Shown here in pieces: positions 23,884 to 32,062 of a stretch of 64,000 nucleotides of DNA. A model generated the notes under the pieces. It searched no databases, was not told where the DNA came from, and saw only the letters and a program-made list of their open reading frames with translations. This DNA is from Pseudonocardia nematodicida. Lineage in GTDB: Bacteria > Actinomycetota > Actinomycetes > Mycobacteriales > Pseudonocardiaceae. Every line of letters starts with the position of its first letter. Within the stretch, counting starts at the first letter, position 1. Position numbers and translations under genes: made by a program. Location: assembly GCF_040105385.1 (NCBI RefSeq), contig NZ_JBEDNQ010000006.1, positions 334,490 to 398,489 of the forward strand. The letters are read 5' to 3'.

Positions 23884-25104
23884 TCACCGGCTCGCCGGGC
23901 CGGCGGCACCCGACCGGCTGCGCGCCTGGTCGCGGAGCGCCGCGGCGGCGCGGGCGCGCTGCTCGGGGGTGCGCGCGGCGCCGGGCAGGTAGTGCGCGGA
24001 GCGTGCGCAGGTGGTCGCGGCGTCGAGCGCGCGGCCCGGGGCCGGGCGGGCCGGCAGGTCCGGCAGCCGGGCGTGCGCACGCGTCGGGCGCGGGCCGGGC
24101 GCCGGGACGGAACCTCCGCCGAGCGCCGTCGCCGCGAGGTCGGTGTGCGCCGGATCGGTGGGCTCCGGGAGGGACGCGACGCCATCCGGAGCCGGGGCGA
24201 CGGGCCCGCGGTCGCAGCCCGGAGCCGGGACCGGTCGACGCGGGTGGGCGGGCGCCCGCGACGGCAGGACCCCACTGCCGGCGGGCCGCGGCCCGGCAGT
24301 CGGCACCACCGACGGCGCCTCCGGGACCGGCGCGGCGGTCGGCGCCGGGACGGCCGGCGTCGCCCCAGCAGCCGGGGACGACGCGGTGGTCGGCAGCAGC
24401 GGCCCCCGGGTGGCGTCGGCGAGGAGCTCGGCGCCCCGGCGGGCGGCCCGTGCGCCGGTCCCGAGGACCCGGCGGGACAGCCCACGCAGACCGGGACGCC
24501 CGCTCGCGGCGGGACACTGCCCGGCGTCGAGCTCGGAGAGCAGCGTCTCGACCCTCTCGATCGTCCCCGGGTACCCGTCGCCGCTCCCGGCGGTGCGGGC
24601 CCGCACCCCGGTGCCGGCCAGGGTGGGCGCGAGCGCGGCGACGAAGGACTGCGCCCACTCGGCCGCCGGGCGGTCGGCCGGCGCCGGCGATCCCCCGGTG
24701 ACGACGATCGCGCCCTCCCCGCGGGCGAGCATCCCGGGGAGCGCGGCGTGGGTGAGGCGCATCGTCGCCGTCACCCCGAGGTCGATGCGTGCCTGCTGCT
24801 CCTCGGCGTGCACCGAGGCGACGCCGGGGGCCTCGGCGACGGCGTCGTGCACCAGCACGTCGACCGCCGGGGCGGTGGCGCCGGAGAGCAGGGCCTCGAC
24901 CCGGAGGAGCCCGTGCCGGGTCGCCAGGTCGGCCACCAGGACGTCGGTCCGGACGCCGTAGCGACCGGCGACCGTGCCGGCGGTCGCGTACGCCGCACCG
25001 GGGTCCCGGGTGACGAGGAGCAGGTCGTGTCCGCGGGAGGCGAGCCGGTCGGCGAGCACCGCGCCGATCCCCGTGCCGCCACCGGTGATGAGAGCCAGAG
25101 CCAC
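23884..25104 (-). CDS. Degenerate SDR-fold protein with long Pro/Ala-rich tail
   Basis: A 406-residue protein. The first 190 residues are an SDR Rossmann domain with an intact cofactor motif, ITGGGTGIGAVLADRLASRG. The NNAG motif is replaced by VHDAV and the catalytic Tyr-x3-Lys is missing (the region reads RPAAEWAQSFVAAL). About 200 residues of Pro/Ala/Arg-rich, low-complexity tail follow. GTG 25104 lies six bases after a TAGCCT box. It is probably not a working dehydrogenase; a nucleotide-binding or scaffold role is possible but unproven. The tail could alternatively be out-of-frame sequence after an old frameshift. Confidence 0.6.
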   Translation of the reverse strand: MALALITGGGTGIGAVLADRLASRGHDLLLVTRDPGAAYATAGTVAGRYGVRTDVLVADLATRHGLLRVEALLSGATAPAVDVLVHDAVAEAPGVASVHAEEQQARIDLGVTATMRLTHAALPGMLARGEGAIVVTGGSPAPADRPAAEWAQSFVAALAPTLAGTGVRARTAGSGDGYPGTIERVETLLSELDAGQCPAASGRPGLRGLSRRVLGTGARAARRGAELLADATRGPLLPTTASSPAAGATPAVPAPTAAPVPEAPSVVPTAGPRPAGSGVLPSRAPAHPRRPVPAPGCDRGPVAPAPDGVASLPEPTDPAHTDLAATALGGGSVPAPGPRPTRAHARLPDLPARPAPGRALDAATTCARSAHYLPGAARTPEQRARAAAALRDQARSRSGAAGPASR

Positions 25105-25194
25105 CCGATCAGGCTATCCACACCCGGACGGGGTACCGCAATCGGGTGGTCACTTGAAGTGTCGGAAACAGAACTCAGAGTAGATGTTCGCTGG

Positions 25195-25842
25195 TCAGGA
25201 CTCGATCGTGGGGCGCTTCGCGTAGAGCCCCTCTTCCAGCGCGGTCGCCACCTCGGCGAGGTCGGCCAGCAGGTCCTGCATCCGGTCGGCGGAGATGCCG
25301 ACCGGCGCGGCGGCCAGCACCCAGGTGTCCTCGGCCCAGAGCAGCTCGACGTCCTCGCCGATCGCGTCGCTGGCGTCGGCCAGTCGCGGGGTCAGCAGCG
25401 GGCGGACCGCGTCGGCGTCGCTGACGAAGGCGTAGCGCTCGCCGACCGGCTCCAGCAGGTCGAGGCCGGCGTCGTCGGGCAGCGGCGCGGACGGCAGCCG
25501 GAGCTCGACGGCCGCCGGCAGCGACTCGGTGACCTGCACCGCGCACAGCACCGAGCTGATCCGCCCGGCCTGCTCGTGGTCGAAGGCGTGGGCCTTGCGC
25601 GGGCCGTCGGGGGTGGGCACGTCGCCGGAGACCAGGTTGCGGGCCACCCCGGGTCCGCCCTGGTGGATGGTCCCGTAGCGCCAGCGGCTGGGCAGCACGG
25701 GGTCGGAGTCGAGGTACTGCCACTCCCGCAGGGAGGCCCAGCGCCTGCGGTCGCGCGTCGCGCCCCCGCGGAACCGGTCGAAGACCAGCAGGCCCACGCC
25801 GACTCCGATCGCGACAACGGCGATGACGAACCAGACCGACAT
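25195..25842 (-). CDS. Membrane-anchored hypothetical protein
   Basis: A 215-residue protein with one N-terminal membrane helix (residues 3-20), a basic stop-transfer sequence (RFRGGATRDRRRW) and a soluble domain of about 180 residues with no recognised motif. The soluble part is acidic near the end. ATG 25842 is preceded at seven bases by TACGCT, suggesting its own leaderless transcript although it follows the type VII-like operon in the same direction with an 82-bp gap. Function unknown. Confidence 0.65.
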   Translation of the reverse strand: MSVWFVIAVVAIGVGVGLLVFDRFRGGATRDRRRWASLREWQYLDSDPVLPSRWRYGTIHQGGPGVARNLVSGDVPTPDGPRKAHAFDHEQAGRISSVLCAVQVTESLPAAVELRLPSAPLPDDAGLDLLEPVGERYAFVSDADAVRPLLTPRLADASDAIGEDVELLWAEDTWVLAAAPVGISADRMQDLLADLAEVATALEEGLYAKRPTIES

Positions 25843-25924
25843 GCCGCGGAGCGTAGCCGTGATCCGGGCGGCAGGGCGGTTCCGCCACGGCCCGGACGTG
25901 CACCTTTCCGGGTACGCAGCCCGC

Positions 25925-26794
25925 TCAGCCGGCCGGCTCGTTCCACTCCGATGCGGTGGCGCGGCGGTCGGAGTCGTTCTTCGCGAACTCCAGGGCGGCG
26001 TCCCGGGCGCTGGTCCCGATCTTCTCGACGACCGCCGAGCCGCCCACCGGGGGACGCAGGCGCAGCGTCCGCTCCAGGTTCTCCGCCGCCGCGCTCGCCC
26101 GCCCCAGCAGGGACACGACGTCGTCGATCCGGCGCGCGATCCGCTGGGCGAGCAGTGCGGCATCGAGCAGGAGCGCCGAGAGCCCGGCCGGTACGGCGAG
26201 ACCGGCGCTCACCGCGGCGGCGATGCCCCATGCGCAGAGCTTGATGATCAGCCAGCTGACGAAGTCGGCGATGAGGTCCCGGACGATCGCACGCTCGGTG
26301 CCGACCAGCGACGCCGACGACAGCACCAGGTCGGCCACCTCGGCGGCGGTTCCGGACAGCGTCCGGGTCCGGTCCAGCTCGCCCGTCGCGGCCCGCGCGA
26401 AGGCCGATCCCGCGTCGCCGGTCCATCCCGCGGAGGCGACCGCGATCGCACCCTCCAGGATGTCGGCCGCGGCACCGAGATCCCGGGACGTGCGCTGCCA
26501 GTCCCGCGCCCGCGCCAGGATCTGGTCGGGGTCGCCGCACAGCTGGTCGAGCGGCTCACGGAGGAATGCGAAGTGCTCGATCGCCCAGCCGACTCCCGCG
26601 CTGCTGAGCTCACGAACCGGATCCGCGACCAGGCCGAGGGTGTCGAGCCCGGCGACGGCCGTGGCGACCCCGACACCGACGGCGTCCTGCTCCCGGACCG
26701 CGGTGGAGACGTCGTCGATCGAGGAGAGGACGCCGGCGCCGGCGTAGGGATCCGGGGAACCGGCGGGCGAGGTCTCCACCGGCGGCGCCGTCAT
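25925..26794 (-). CDS. WXG100-like type VII substrate candidate with central hydrophobic region
   Basis: A 289-residue protein. Residues 85-180 look like a helix-turn-helix WXG100 hairpin with WTG at about 124-126 (SAGWTGDAGSAFARA). A long hydrophobic stretch (about residues 185-225, SWLIIKLCAWGIAAAVSAG onward) follows, then a polar C-terminus. This layout recalls ESX-secreted or LXG-like proteins that insert into membranes. ATG overlaps the stop of the EspC-like gene. A toxin domain is not recognisable. Function is inferred from motif and neighbours only. Confidence 0.6.
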   Translation of the reverse strand: MTAPPVETSPAGSPDPYAGAGVLSSIDDVSTAVREQDAVGVGVATAVAGLDTLGLVADPVRELSSAGVGWAIEHFAFLREPLDQLCGDPDQILARARDWQRTSRDLGAAADILEGAIAVASAGWTGDAGSAFARAATGELDRTRTLSGTAAEVADLVLSSASLVGTERAIVRDLIADFVSWLIIKLCAWGIAAAVSAGLAVPAGLSALLLDAALLAQRIARRIDDVVSLLGRASAAAENLERTLRLRPPVGGSAVVEKIGTSARDAALEFAKNDSDRRATASEWNEPAG

Positions 26795-27144
26795 CGCGGG
26801 GCTGCCGGGTCCTCGACGAACGGGTCGCCCCGCGGGACGTCGATCGCGGTGAGCAGCTGCACGGTCGCGAGCTCGCCGCGGAGGTACTCGCCGGCCGCAT
26901 CCTTGGCGTCCGAGGAGAGTTCCGCGAGCGACCGGGACAGCGCCCGGATGCCGTAGGCGCCCGACCGCATGGCCCGGGTGGCGCTCGACGCGAAGAGCCT
27001 TCCGGCCATGCCGTACGCCTCGGTGTCCAGGTCGGTGTGCGACGGCTCCAGCGCGGACACCGTCTCGGCGAGGTCGTCGAGCACGCCGCACTGGATCCCG
27101 ACGACGTCGGGATCGACCCGGAACGCGCCGGCGCCGGTCACCAT
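26791..27144 (-). CDS. EspC-like (DUF2580-type) type VII secretion target
   Basis: A 117-residue, helix-rich protein starting GAFRVDPDVVG, the usual opening of EspC/DUF2580 proteins (a first strand, then a helical hairpin). A YLRGE motif at about residues 87-91 matches the YxxxD/E general secretion signal of type VII substrates. ATG 27144 overlaps the end of the EbfC-like gene by seven bases, and its stop overlaps the WXG gene start. The three genes form one tight operon. The ESX machine that would export it is not in this window. Confidence 0.65.
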   Translation of the reverse strand: MVTGAGAFRVDPDVVGIQCGVLDDLAETVSALEPSHTDLDTEAYGMAGRLFASSATRAMRSGAYGIRALSRSLAELSSDAKDAAGEYLRGELATVQLLTAIDVPRGDPFVEDPAAPR

Positions 27145-27473
27145 CCCGGCTCCGACATCAGCGGCGCCATGATCGCCTCGACCTGCTCGGCGGCGTCCGC
27201 TGCGGCCTCCCGGGACAGGCGCAGGACCGTCTCGGCCAGCCGGGCCCGTGGCATGTCCTCGGCACGGGCCCCGAGCGTCAGGGCCGCCAGCGCACCCGAC
27301 GACCCGACGGTGACGCTGACGGCGCCGTCCCGGGTCGCGGCGGTCGCGGCGACGGCGGCGACCCGGGTCCCCGCCTCCTCCGCGCGCACCCGGATCCGCT
27401 CGACGCGCTCGCGGTACTCGGACAGCCAGGTGTCCACATCGGTGGTGGGGGCCGTGGTGGTGGGTCGCTCCAT
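27138..27473 (-). CDS. YbaB/EbfC-family DNA-binding-like protein (EspL-like)
   Basis: A 111-residue protein of the YbaB/EbfC fold: an N-terminal helix (VDTWLSEYRERVERIRVRAEEA), a beta sheet (VAAVAATAATRDGAVSVTVGSSGALAALTL has the usual G-x-V-x-V strand pair) and a C-terminal helix (LAETVLRLSREAAADAAEQVEAIM). Related proteins (EspL in mycobacterial ESX-1) accompany type VII substrates and act as chaperones or nucleoid proteins. The first gene of the three-gene operon, which supports an ESX-related role. Confidence 0.68.
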   Translation of the reverse strand: MERPTTTAPTTDVDTWLSEYRERVERIRVRAEEAGTRVAAVAATAATRDGAVSVTVGSSGALAALTLGARAEDMPRARLAETVLRLSREAAADAAEQVEAIMAPLMSEPGW

Positions 27474-27523
27474 GCGCCGGGACGATGACGCCTGCCGCCC
27501 CGGCGCACGGCCGAGTCCACGGA

Positions 27524-30154
27524 TCAGTTCGCGATCGCCACCGGATCCGCGCCCGACAACGCCCGGCCCACGACCAGCCCACCGGTCCCACCGGACGCCG
27601 ACGGGTCCAGGTCGACCCGCACGGTGTCGCCCTCGCGCACCGCCCCGGAGAGCAGCTCGCGGGCGAGCTGGTCGCCGATCGAGGACTGCACCAGCCGGCG
27701 CAGCGGGCGGGCGCCGAAGACCGGGTCGAACCCGTTCATCGCCAGCCACTCGCGGGCGGCGTCGGAGACCTCGAGGGTCAGCCGCCGCTTCGCCAGCCGC
27801 CGACCGAGCACACCGACTCCGATGTCGACGATGTGGGTCAGCTCGTCGGTGGACAGCGCGTGGAAGACCACGATGTCGTCGAGCCGGTTGAGGAACTCCG
27901 GCTTGAAGTGCGTCCGGACGATCGCCATCACCGCGTCGCGGCGGCCGCGGTCGTCGAGCGAGGCGTCGGCGATGGCCTGGCTGCCCAGGTTGGACGTCAG
28001 CACCAGGATGGTGTTGCGGAAGTCCACCGTGCGGCCCTGGCCGTCGGTGAGCCGGCCGTCGTCGAGCACCTGCAGGAGCGTGTCGAAGACGTCCGGGTGG
28101 GCCTTCTCGACCTCGTCGAGCAGCACCACCGAGTACGGCCGCCGCCGGACGGCCTCGGTGAGCTGGCCGCCCTGGTCGTAGCCGACGTAACCGGGCGGGG
28201 CGCCGACCAGGCGGGCCACCGAGTGCTTCTCGGAGTACTCGCTCATGTCGATGCGGACCATCGCCCGCTCGTCGTCGAACAGGAACTCCGCCAGCGCCTT
28301 GGCCAGCTCGGTCTTGCCGACACCGGTCGGGCCGAGGAACAGGAACGAGCCGGTGGGCCGGTTCTCGTCGGCGACCCCGGCGCGGGCGCGGCGGACCGCG
28401 TCGGACACCACCCGGACGGCCTCGGCCTGGCCGACGACGCGCTGCGCCAGCTCGTCCTCCATGCGCAGCAGCTTGGCGGTCTCGCCCTCCAGCATCCGGC
28501 CGGCGGGGACGCCGGTCCAGGAGCTCACGACGTCGGCGACGTCGTCCGGGCCGACCTCCTCCTTGAGCATGACGTCGTCCTGCTTCTCCACGACGGCGGT
28601 CTTCTCGGCCAGTTCCTTCTCCAGCTGCGGGATGCGCCCGTAGCGCAGCTCGGAGGCCCGGCCCAGGTCGCCGTCGCGCTCGGCCCGCTCGGACTCGCCA
28701 CGCAGCTGCTCGAGCTGCTCCTTGAGCTCGCGGGTCGCCTCGATCGCGCCCTTCTCGTTCTGCCAGCGCGCGGTCAGCGCGGAGAGCTCCTCGCGCTTCT
28801 CGGCCAGCTCCGCGCGCAGCGCGACGAGCCGGTCGGCCGACGCCGGGTCGCTCTCCTTCTCCAGCGCCATCTCCTCGATCTCCAGCCGGCGCACCGCACG
28901 CTCCACGGTGTCGATCTCCACCGGTCGTGAGTCGATCTCCATGCGGAGTCGGGAGGCGGCCTCGTCGACCAGGTCGATGGCCTTGTCCGGGAGGAACCGG
29001 GCGGTGATGTAGCGGTCGGAGAGGGACGCCGCGGCGACGAGTGCGGCGTCGGTGATCCGGACGCCGTGGTGCACCTCGTAGCGCTCCTTCAGCCCGCGCA
29101 GGATGCCGACGGTGTCCTCGACGCTCGGCTCGCCGACCAGCACCTGCTGAAATCGGCGCTCCAGGGCCGGGTCCTTCTCGATGTGCTGGCGGTACTCGTC
29201 GAGCGTGGTGGCGCCGACCATCCGCAGCTCACCGCGGGCGAGCATCGGCTTGATCATGTTGCCGGCGTCCATCGCACCCTCGCCGGACGCGCCCGCACCG
29301 ACGATCGTGTGCAGCTCGTCGATGAAGGTGATGACCTGACCGGCCGAGTCGGTGATCTCGGCGAGCACGGCCTTGAGCCGCTCCTCGAACTCGCCGCGGT
29401 ACTTCGCCCCGGCCACCATGGAGCCCAGGTCGAGCGCGACGACCCGCTTGTTGCGCAGCGACTCCGGCACGTCGCCGGCCACGATCCGCTGGGCCAGGCC
29501 CTCGACGATCGCGGTCTTGCCGACGCCCGGCTCGCCGATCAGCACCGGGTTGTTCTTGGTGCGCCGGGAGAGCACCTGCACGACGCGGCGGATCTCGGTG
29601 TCCCGTCCGATGACGGGGTCGAGCTCGCCGTCGCGGGCGCGCGCGGTCAGGTCCTGGCCGTACTTCTCCAGCGCCTGGTAGCTGCCCTCGGGATCCGGGC
29701 TGGTCACCCGGGCCGAGCCGCGGACCCTGCCGAACGCCTCGCGCAGCGCGTCCGGCGTGGCGCCGTGCCGCTGCAGGAGCTGGGCGACCGGCCCGCCGGC
29801 CTGCGCGAGCCCGACGAGCAGGTGCTCGGTGGAGACGTACTCGTCGCCCATCTCGGTGGCGAGCTGCTGGGCGGCGGTGATCGCGGCGAGCGCGTCGCGG
29901 GACAGCTGGGGCGCGCTCACCGAGGAACCCGAGGCCGACGGCAGCCGGTTCCCCAGCGCGGTCAGCTCCTTGCGGACGGCATCGGCGTCGGCGCCGACGG
30001 CGGCCAGCAGCGGCGCGGCGATGCCGTCGCCCTGGGCGAGCAGCGCACCGAGCAGGTGGGTCGGGCCCACGTCCGGGTTGCCGGCCAGCGTCGCGGCCTG
30101 GACGGCGGCGGAGACGGCCTGCTGGGTACGGGTGGTGGGGTTGAAGGAGTCCAT
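27524..30154 (-). CDS. clpB: ATP-dependent disaggregase ClpB
   Basis: An 876-residue Hsp100 protein that rescues aggregated proteins together with DnaK. An N-domain (residues 1-145) is followed by AAA1 with Walker A GEPGVGKT and Walker B DELHTIVGAG, a coiled-coil M domain (about 400-520), and AAA2 with Walker A GPTGVGKTE and Walker B DEVEKAHPDVF. The length is normal. A HAIR operator for HspR lies at 30282-30300, about 130 bases upstream, so heat-shock derepression together with the dnaK operon is expected. Likely essential partner of dnaK/dnaJ/grpE at 39-43 kb. Confidence 0.97.
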   Translation of the reverse strand: MDSFNPTTRTQQAVSAAVQAATLAGNPDVGPTHLLGALLAQGDGIAAPLLAAVGADADAVRKELTALGNRLPSASGSSVSAPQLSRDALAAITAAQQLATEMGDEYVSTEHLLVGLAQAGGPVAQLLQRHGATPDALREAFGRVRGSARVTSPDPEGSYQALEKYGQDLTARARDGELDPVIGRDTEIRRVVQVLSRRTKNNPVLIGEPGVGKTAIVEGLAQRIVAGDVPESLRNKRVVALDLGSMVAGAKYRGEFEERLKAVLAEITDSAGQVITFIDELHTIVGAGASGEGAMDAGNMIKPMLARGELRMVGATTLDEYRQHIEKDPALERRFQQVLVGEPSVEDTVGILRGLKERYEVHHGVRITDAALVAAASLSDRYITARFLPDKAIDLVDEAASRLRMEIDSRPVEIDTVERAVRRLEIEEMALEKESDPASADRLVALRAELAEKREELSALTARWQNEKGAIEATRELKEQLEQLRGESERAERDGDLGRASELRYGRIPQLEKELAEKTAVVEKQDDVMLKEEVGPDDVADVVSSWTGVPAGRMLEGETAKLLRMEDELAQRVVGQAEAVRVVSDAVRRARAGVADENRPTGSFLFLGPTGVGKTELAKALAEFLFDDERAMVRIDMSEYSEKHSVARLVGAPPGYVGYDQGGQLTEAVRRRPYSVVLLDEVEKAHPDVFDTLLQVLDDGRLTDGQGRTVDFRNTILVLTSNLGSQAIADASLDDRGRRDAVMAIVRTHFKPEFLNRLDDIVVFHALSTDELTHIVDIGVGVLGRRLAKRRLTLEVSDAAREWLAMNGFDPVFGARPLRRLVQSSIGDQLARELLSGAVREGDTVRVDLDPSASGGTGGLVVGRALSGADPVAIAN

Positions 30155-30281
30155 GCTCCGCGTTCCTCCCGGTTCTTCGCTGTCGCGGTGGTCTGGAGAG
30201 CGCCCGGCCCGCGGGCACCAGTCTGCCCGGGCCGCGCTCCGTCGACACGTACTGCGGTCGACACCTTCAACGGCAGGAAAG

Positions 30282-30300
30282 TTGAGTCTGTTCCACTCAA
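30282..30300. promoter_or_regulatory. HAIR operator (HspR site) upstream of clpB
   Basis: TTGAGT-N7-ACTCAA matches the HAIR inverted repeat CTTGAGT-N7-ACTCAAG in all twelve core bases. It lies upstream of clpB, a known HspR target in other actinobacteria; hspR is encoded at 39076-39606. Confidence 0.88.
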
Positions 30301-30381
30301 TCGCGGGAATCGTGCGGAGACGCCGACGGCCCGGACCCCGCGGGAGCAGCGGAATCCGGGCCGTCGGACCGAAGTGCTAGA

Positions 30382-30699
30382 TCACTGCACGTCGCCCGAG
30401 CCGGGGGAGAGGATGCTGTTGCGGCTCAGGTTGTCGTTCAGGAAGTCGGAGCAGTTGCCGATGTTGCCGACGTTCCCGGTGATCGGGGCCTGGGCCAGGA
30501 CGTTCGCCAGGGAGGCGCCGTTCTCGCCACTGGTGGCCTGGTCGCCGCTCACGAACGCGCAGGTGCGGGCGTCGACCTCGCCGCGGGGGCCGCGGTCACG
30601 GTCGTGCCCGTCGCCGGCCAGCGCCATCGGAGCCGCAGCGGCCAGCGCACCGGCAACCGCGAGCGAGACCAGACCGACCTTCTTCTTGTTCGACAGCAT
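30382..30699 (-). CDS. Small secreted protein of unknown function
   Basis: A 105-residue protein. The signal peptide has a KKK n-region, a hydrophobic core (GLVSLAVAGALAAAAPMA) and a cleavage site near ALA-GD. The mature part of about 75 residues carries two Cys (in RTCAFV and GNCSDF) that may form one disulfide, and Gly/Asn-rich text (TGNVGNIGN). It is not a chaplin or rodlin by the motifs I know. A strong GAGGAGG ribosome site precedes ATG 30699. The upstream 220 bp are full of small palindromes. Probably a surface or stress-induced exported protein. Confidence 0.7.
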   Translation of the reverse strand: MLSNKKKVGLVSLAVAGALAAAAPMALAGDGHDRDRGPRGEVDARTCAFVSGDQATSGENGASLANVLAQAPITGNVGNIGNCSDFLNDNLSRNSILSPGSGDVQ

Positions 30700-30824
30700 T
30701 GGATTTCCTCCTCGTAGATTCCTTGGGAGACGTTCCGGTTCACGAGGATCCGGGTCGTCCGATCGTCATGACCGAGCGTGCTCGTTCAGTGGCGATCTGT
30801 GGGGGTCAACGAGGGTGATCTTGG

Positions 30825-30855
30825 CAGGTCACGCGTTTTGCGTCACCTGATCAGG
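30825..30855. promoter_or_regulatory. Cluster of palindromes upstream of the secreted-protein gene
   Basis: CAGGTCACGC and GCGTCACCTG (30825-30849, one mismatch, GTTTT between) overlap the palindrome CCTGATCAGG (30846-30855); CACTGACAGTG follows close by. The region lies 125-155 bases upstream of the secreted-protein start and beyond the end of the PPOX gene. It may be a terminator for the latter or an operator; nothing else is evident in the 268-bp gap. Confidence 0.35.
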
Positions 30856-30967
30856 CTAGTCACTGACAGTGTCGAAAACGGCATCGTTTCACCGTGTTCA
30901 GCCGGTCCAGCGACCGTCGTCGAGCCGGCGACCGGCATGATCGACCCGCTCGGTGGGAATGATCTGT

Positions 30968-31792
30968 TCAGCGGTGTGTCGGACGGCGGCGCAACGACTT
31001 CGCCGAGCCCGTGCCGAGGTGCGTCGTGCTCGGAAATCGTCGCCTCGGCGGCCGCGGAACGCGTGCCGGCGTGCCCTTCGCGCCGAAGAAGTCGCCGCCC
31101 TTGCGCGCCGGATCGTCGGTGCCCCACGCCCGCCGCTGTGTCACCCGCTCCATCCGCGGGATGTGCTTGCGGCAGTGGATGTAGGCCTCCTCGACCGTGA
31201 CCACCACCCAGCGCTCCGCGCGGCGACCGGCGAGTGAGTCCCGGCCGCGGTCGGGATAGGAGGCGTGGAAGGCGTCGTCGTCCATGACCCGGGCCCGGCC
31301 GTTGACGTGCAGGCCGATCAGCGAGTCGACGAAGTCCACCATCAACAGTCCGATGTGCGGGTTCTCGACGAGGTTGCCGAGGCTGGCGTAGACCCCGTTG
31401 CCGCGGTACTCGGGGTAGGCGAGCGTGAACTCGTCGAGCACCAGCAGGAAACCGGGCGGCCCCGCGCGCAGCGAGTTGTCGCACTCGCCGTGCGCGTCGG
31501 CGGTGGCGATGAAGGCCATCTCCATCCGCCCGATGAACTCGACCATCCGCGGCAGCAGCCGGTCACGCAGCTGGTCGTCGTAGAAACGGTCCGCGCGGGC
31601 CTTGCTGTCGAGCTCCGCCTGCAGGGCGTGCTCCCCTGTGGAGCCGGGCCGGTCCGCGCGAACGTCCGCACCGGGCGGGACGGTGTCGGGAAGGGTCGCG
31701 GCGTGGTCCCGAGCAGGGATCACCGGGGCGGGGGGTCGCTGCGGCACGTCCGTAACCGTGCCATCGGAGTCCGTTGAGGACCAAACGATCAC
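30968..31792 (-). CDS. Pyridoxamine-5'-phosphate-oxidase-family (FMN-binding) protein
   Basis: A 274-residue protein with a PPOX split-barrel core (about residues 80-210). Recognisable pieces are AFIATADAHGECDNSLRAG, FTLAYPEYRGNGVYASLGNL, NPHIGLLMVDF and GLHVNGRARV, which line the flavin pocket, and VTVEEAYIHCRKHIPRM at the end of the barrel. The first 55 residues and the basic last 45 are extensions. These proteins reduce or bind small molecules with FMN or F420; no substrate is assigned. It begins with GTG at 31792, divergent from the flavohemoglobin gene. Confidence 0.8.
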   Translation of the reverse strand: MIVWSSTDSDGTVTDVPQRPPAPVIPARDHAATLPDTVPPGADVRADRPGSTGEHALQAELDSKARADRFYDDQLRDRLLPRMVEFIGRMEMAFIATADAHGECDNSLRAGPPGFLLVLDEFTLAYPEYRGNGVYASLGNLVENPHIGLLMVDFVDSLIGLHVNGRARVMDDDAFHASYPDRGRDSLAGRRAERWVVVTVEEAYIHCRKHIPRMERVTQRRAWGTDDPARKGGDFFGAKGTPARVPRPPRRRFPSTTHLGTGSAKSLRRRPTHR

Positions 31793-32062
31793 CGGTCAGC
31801 GCGCCACCCGCCCGCCACGTCGGCATTCCCCGCCGCGGGCGCTATCCTGACCGCGGCGCTACCCACGCCAGGCCGAGTGACCACCGTCCCCGAACGGATG
31901 ACCCGTGAACGCACCGATCGCCTCACCCGCACGGAGTGGGCTGATTGCGATGAGTCATTACGGCGAACGGAGTCGCTCAAGTACCCTAACCGGCGGGACG
32001 CGGGCGTCGGCGCCCGGCGTCACCGCGGCACGGAGCACGACCGAGGAGAGTGTCCGCCAGGC

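Noticed and set aside
22614..24701. Open frame of 695 codons spanning the end of the monooxygenase, the hairpin and the deaminase
   Set aside because: Low-complexity translation crossing two supported genes; an antisense shadow.
30382..30699. Chaplin or rodlin surface protein
   Set aside because: Size and signal peptide fit loosely, but characteristic chaplin or rodlin motifs are absent.
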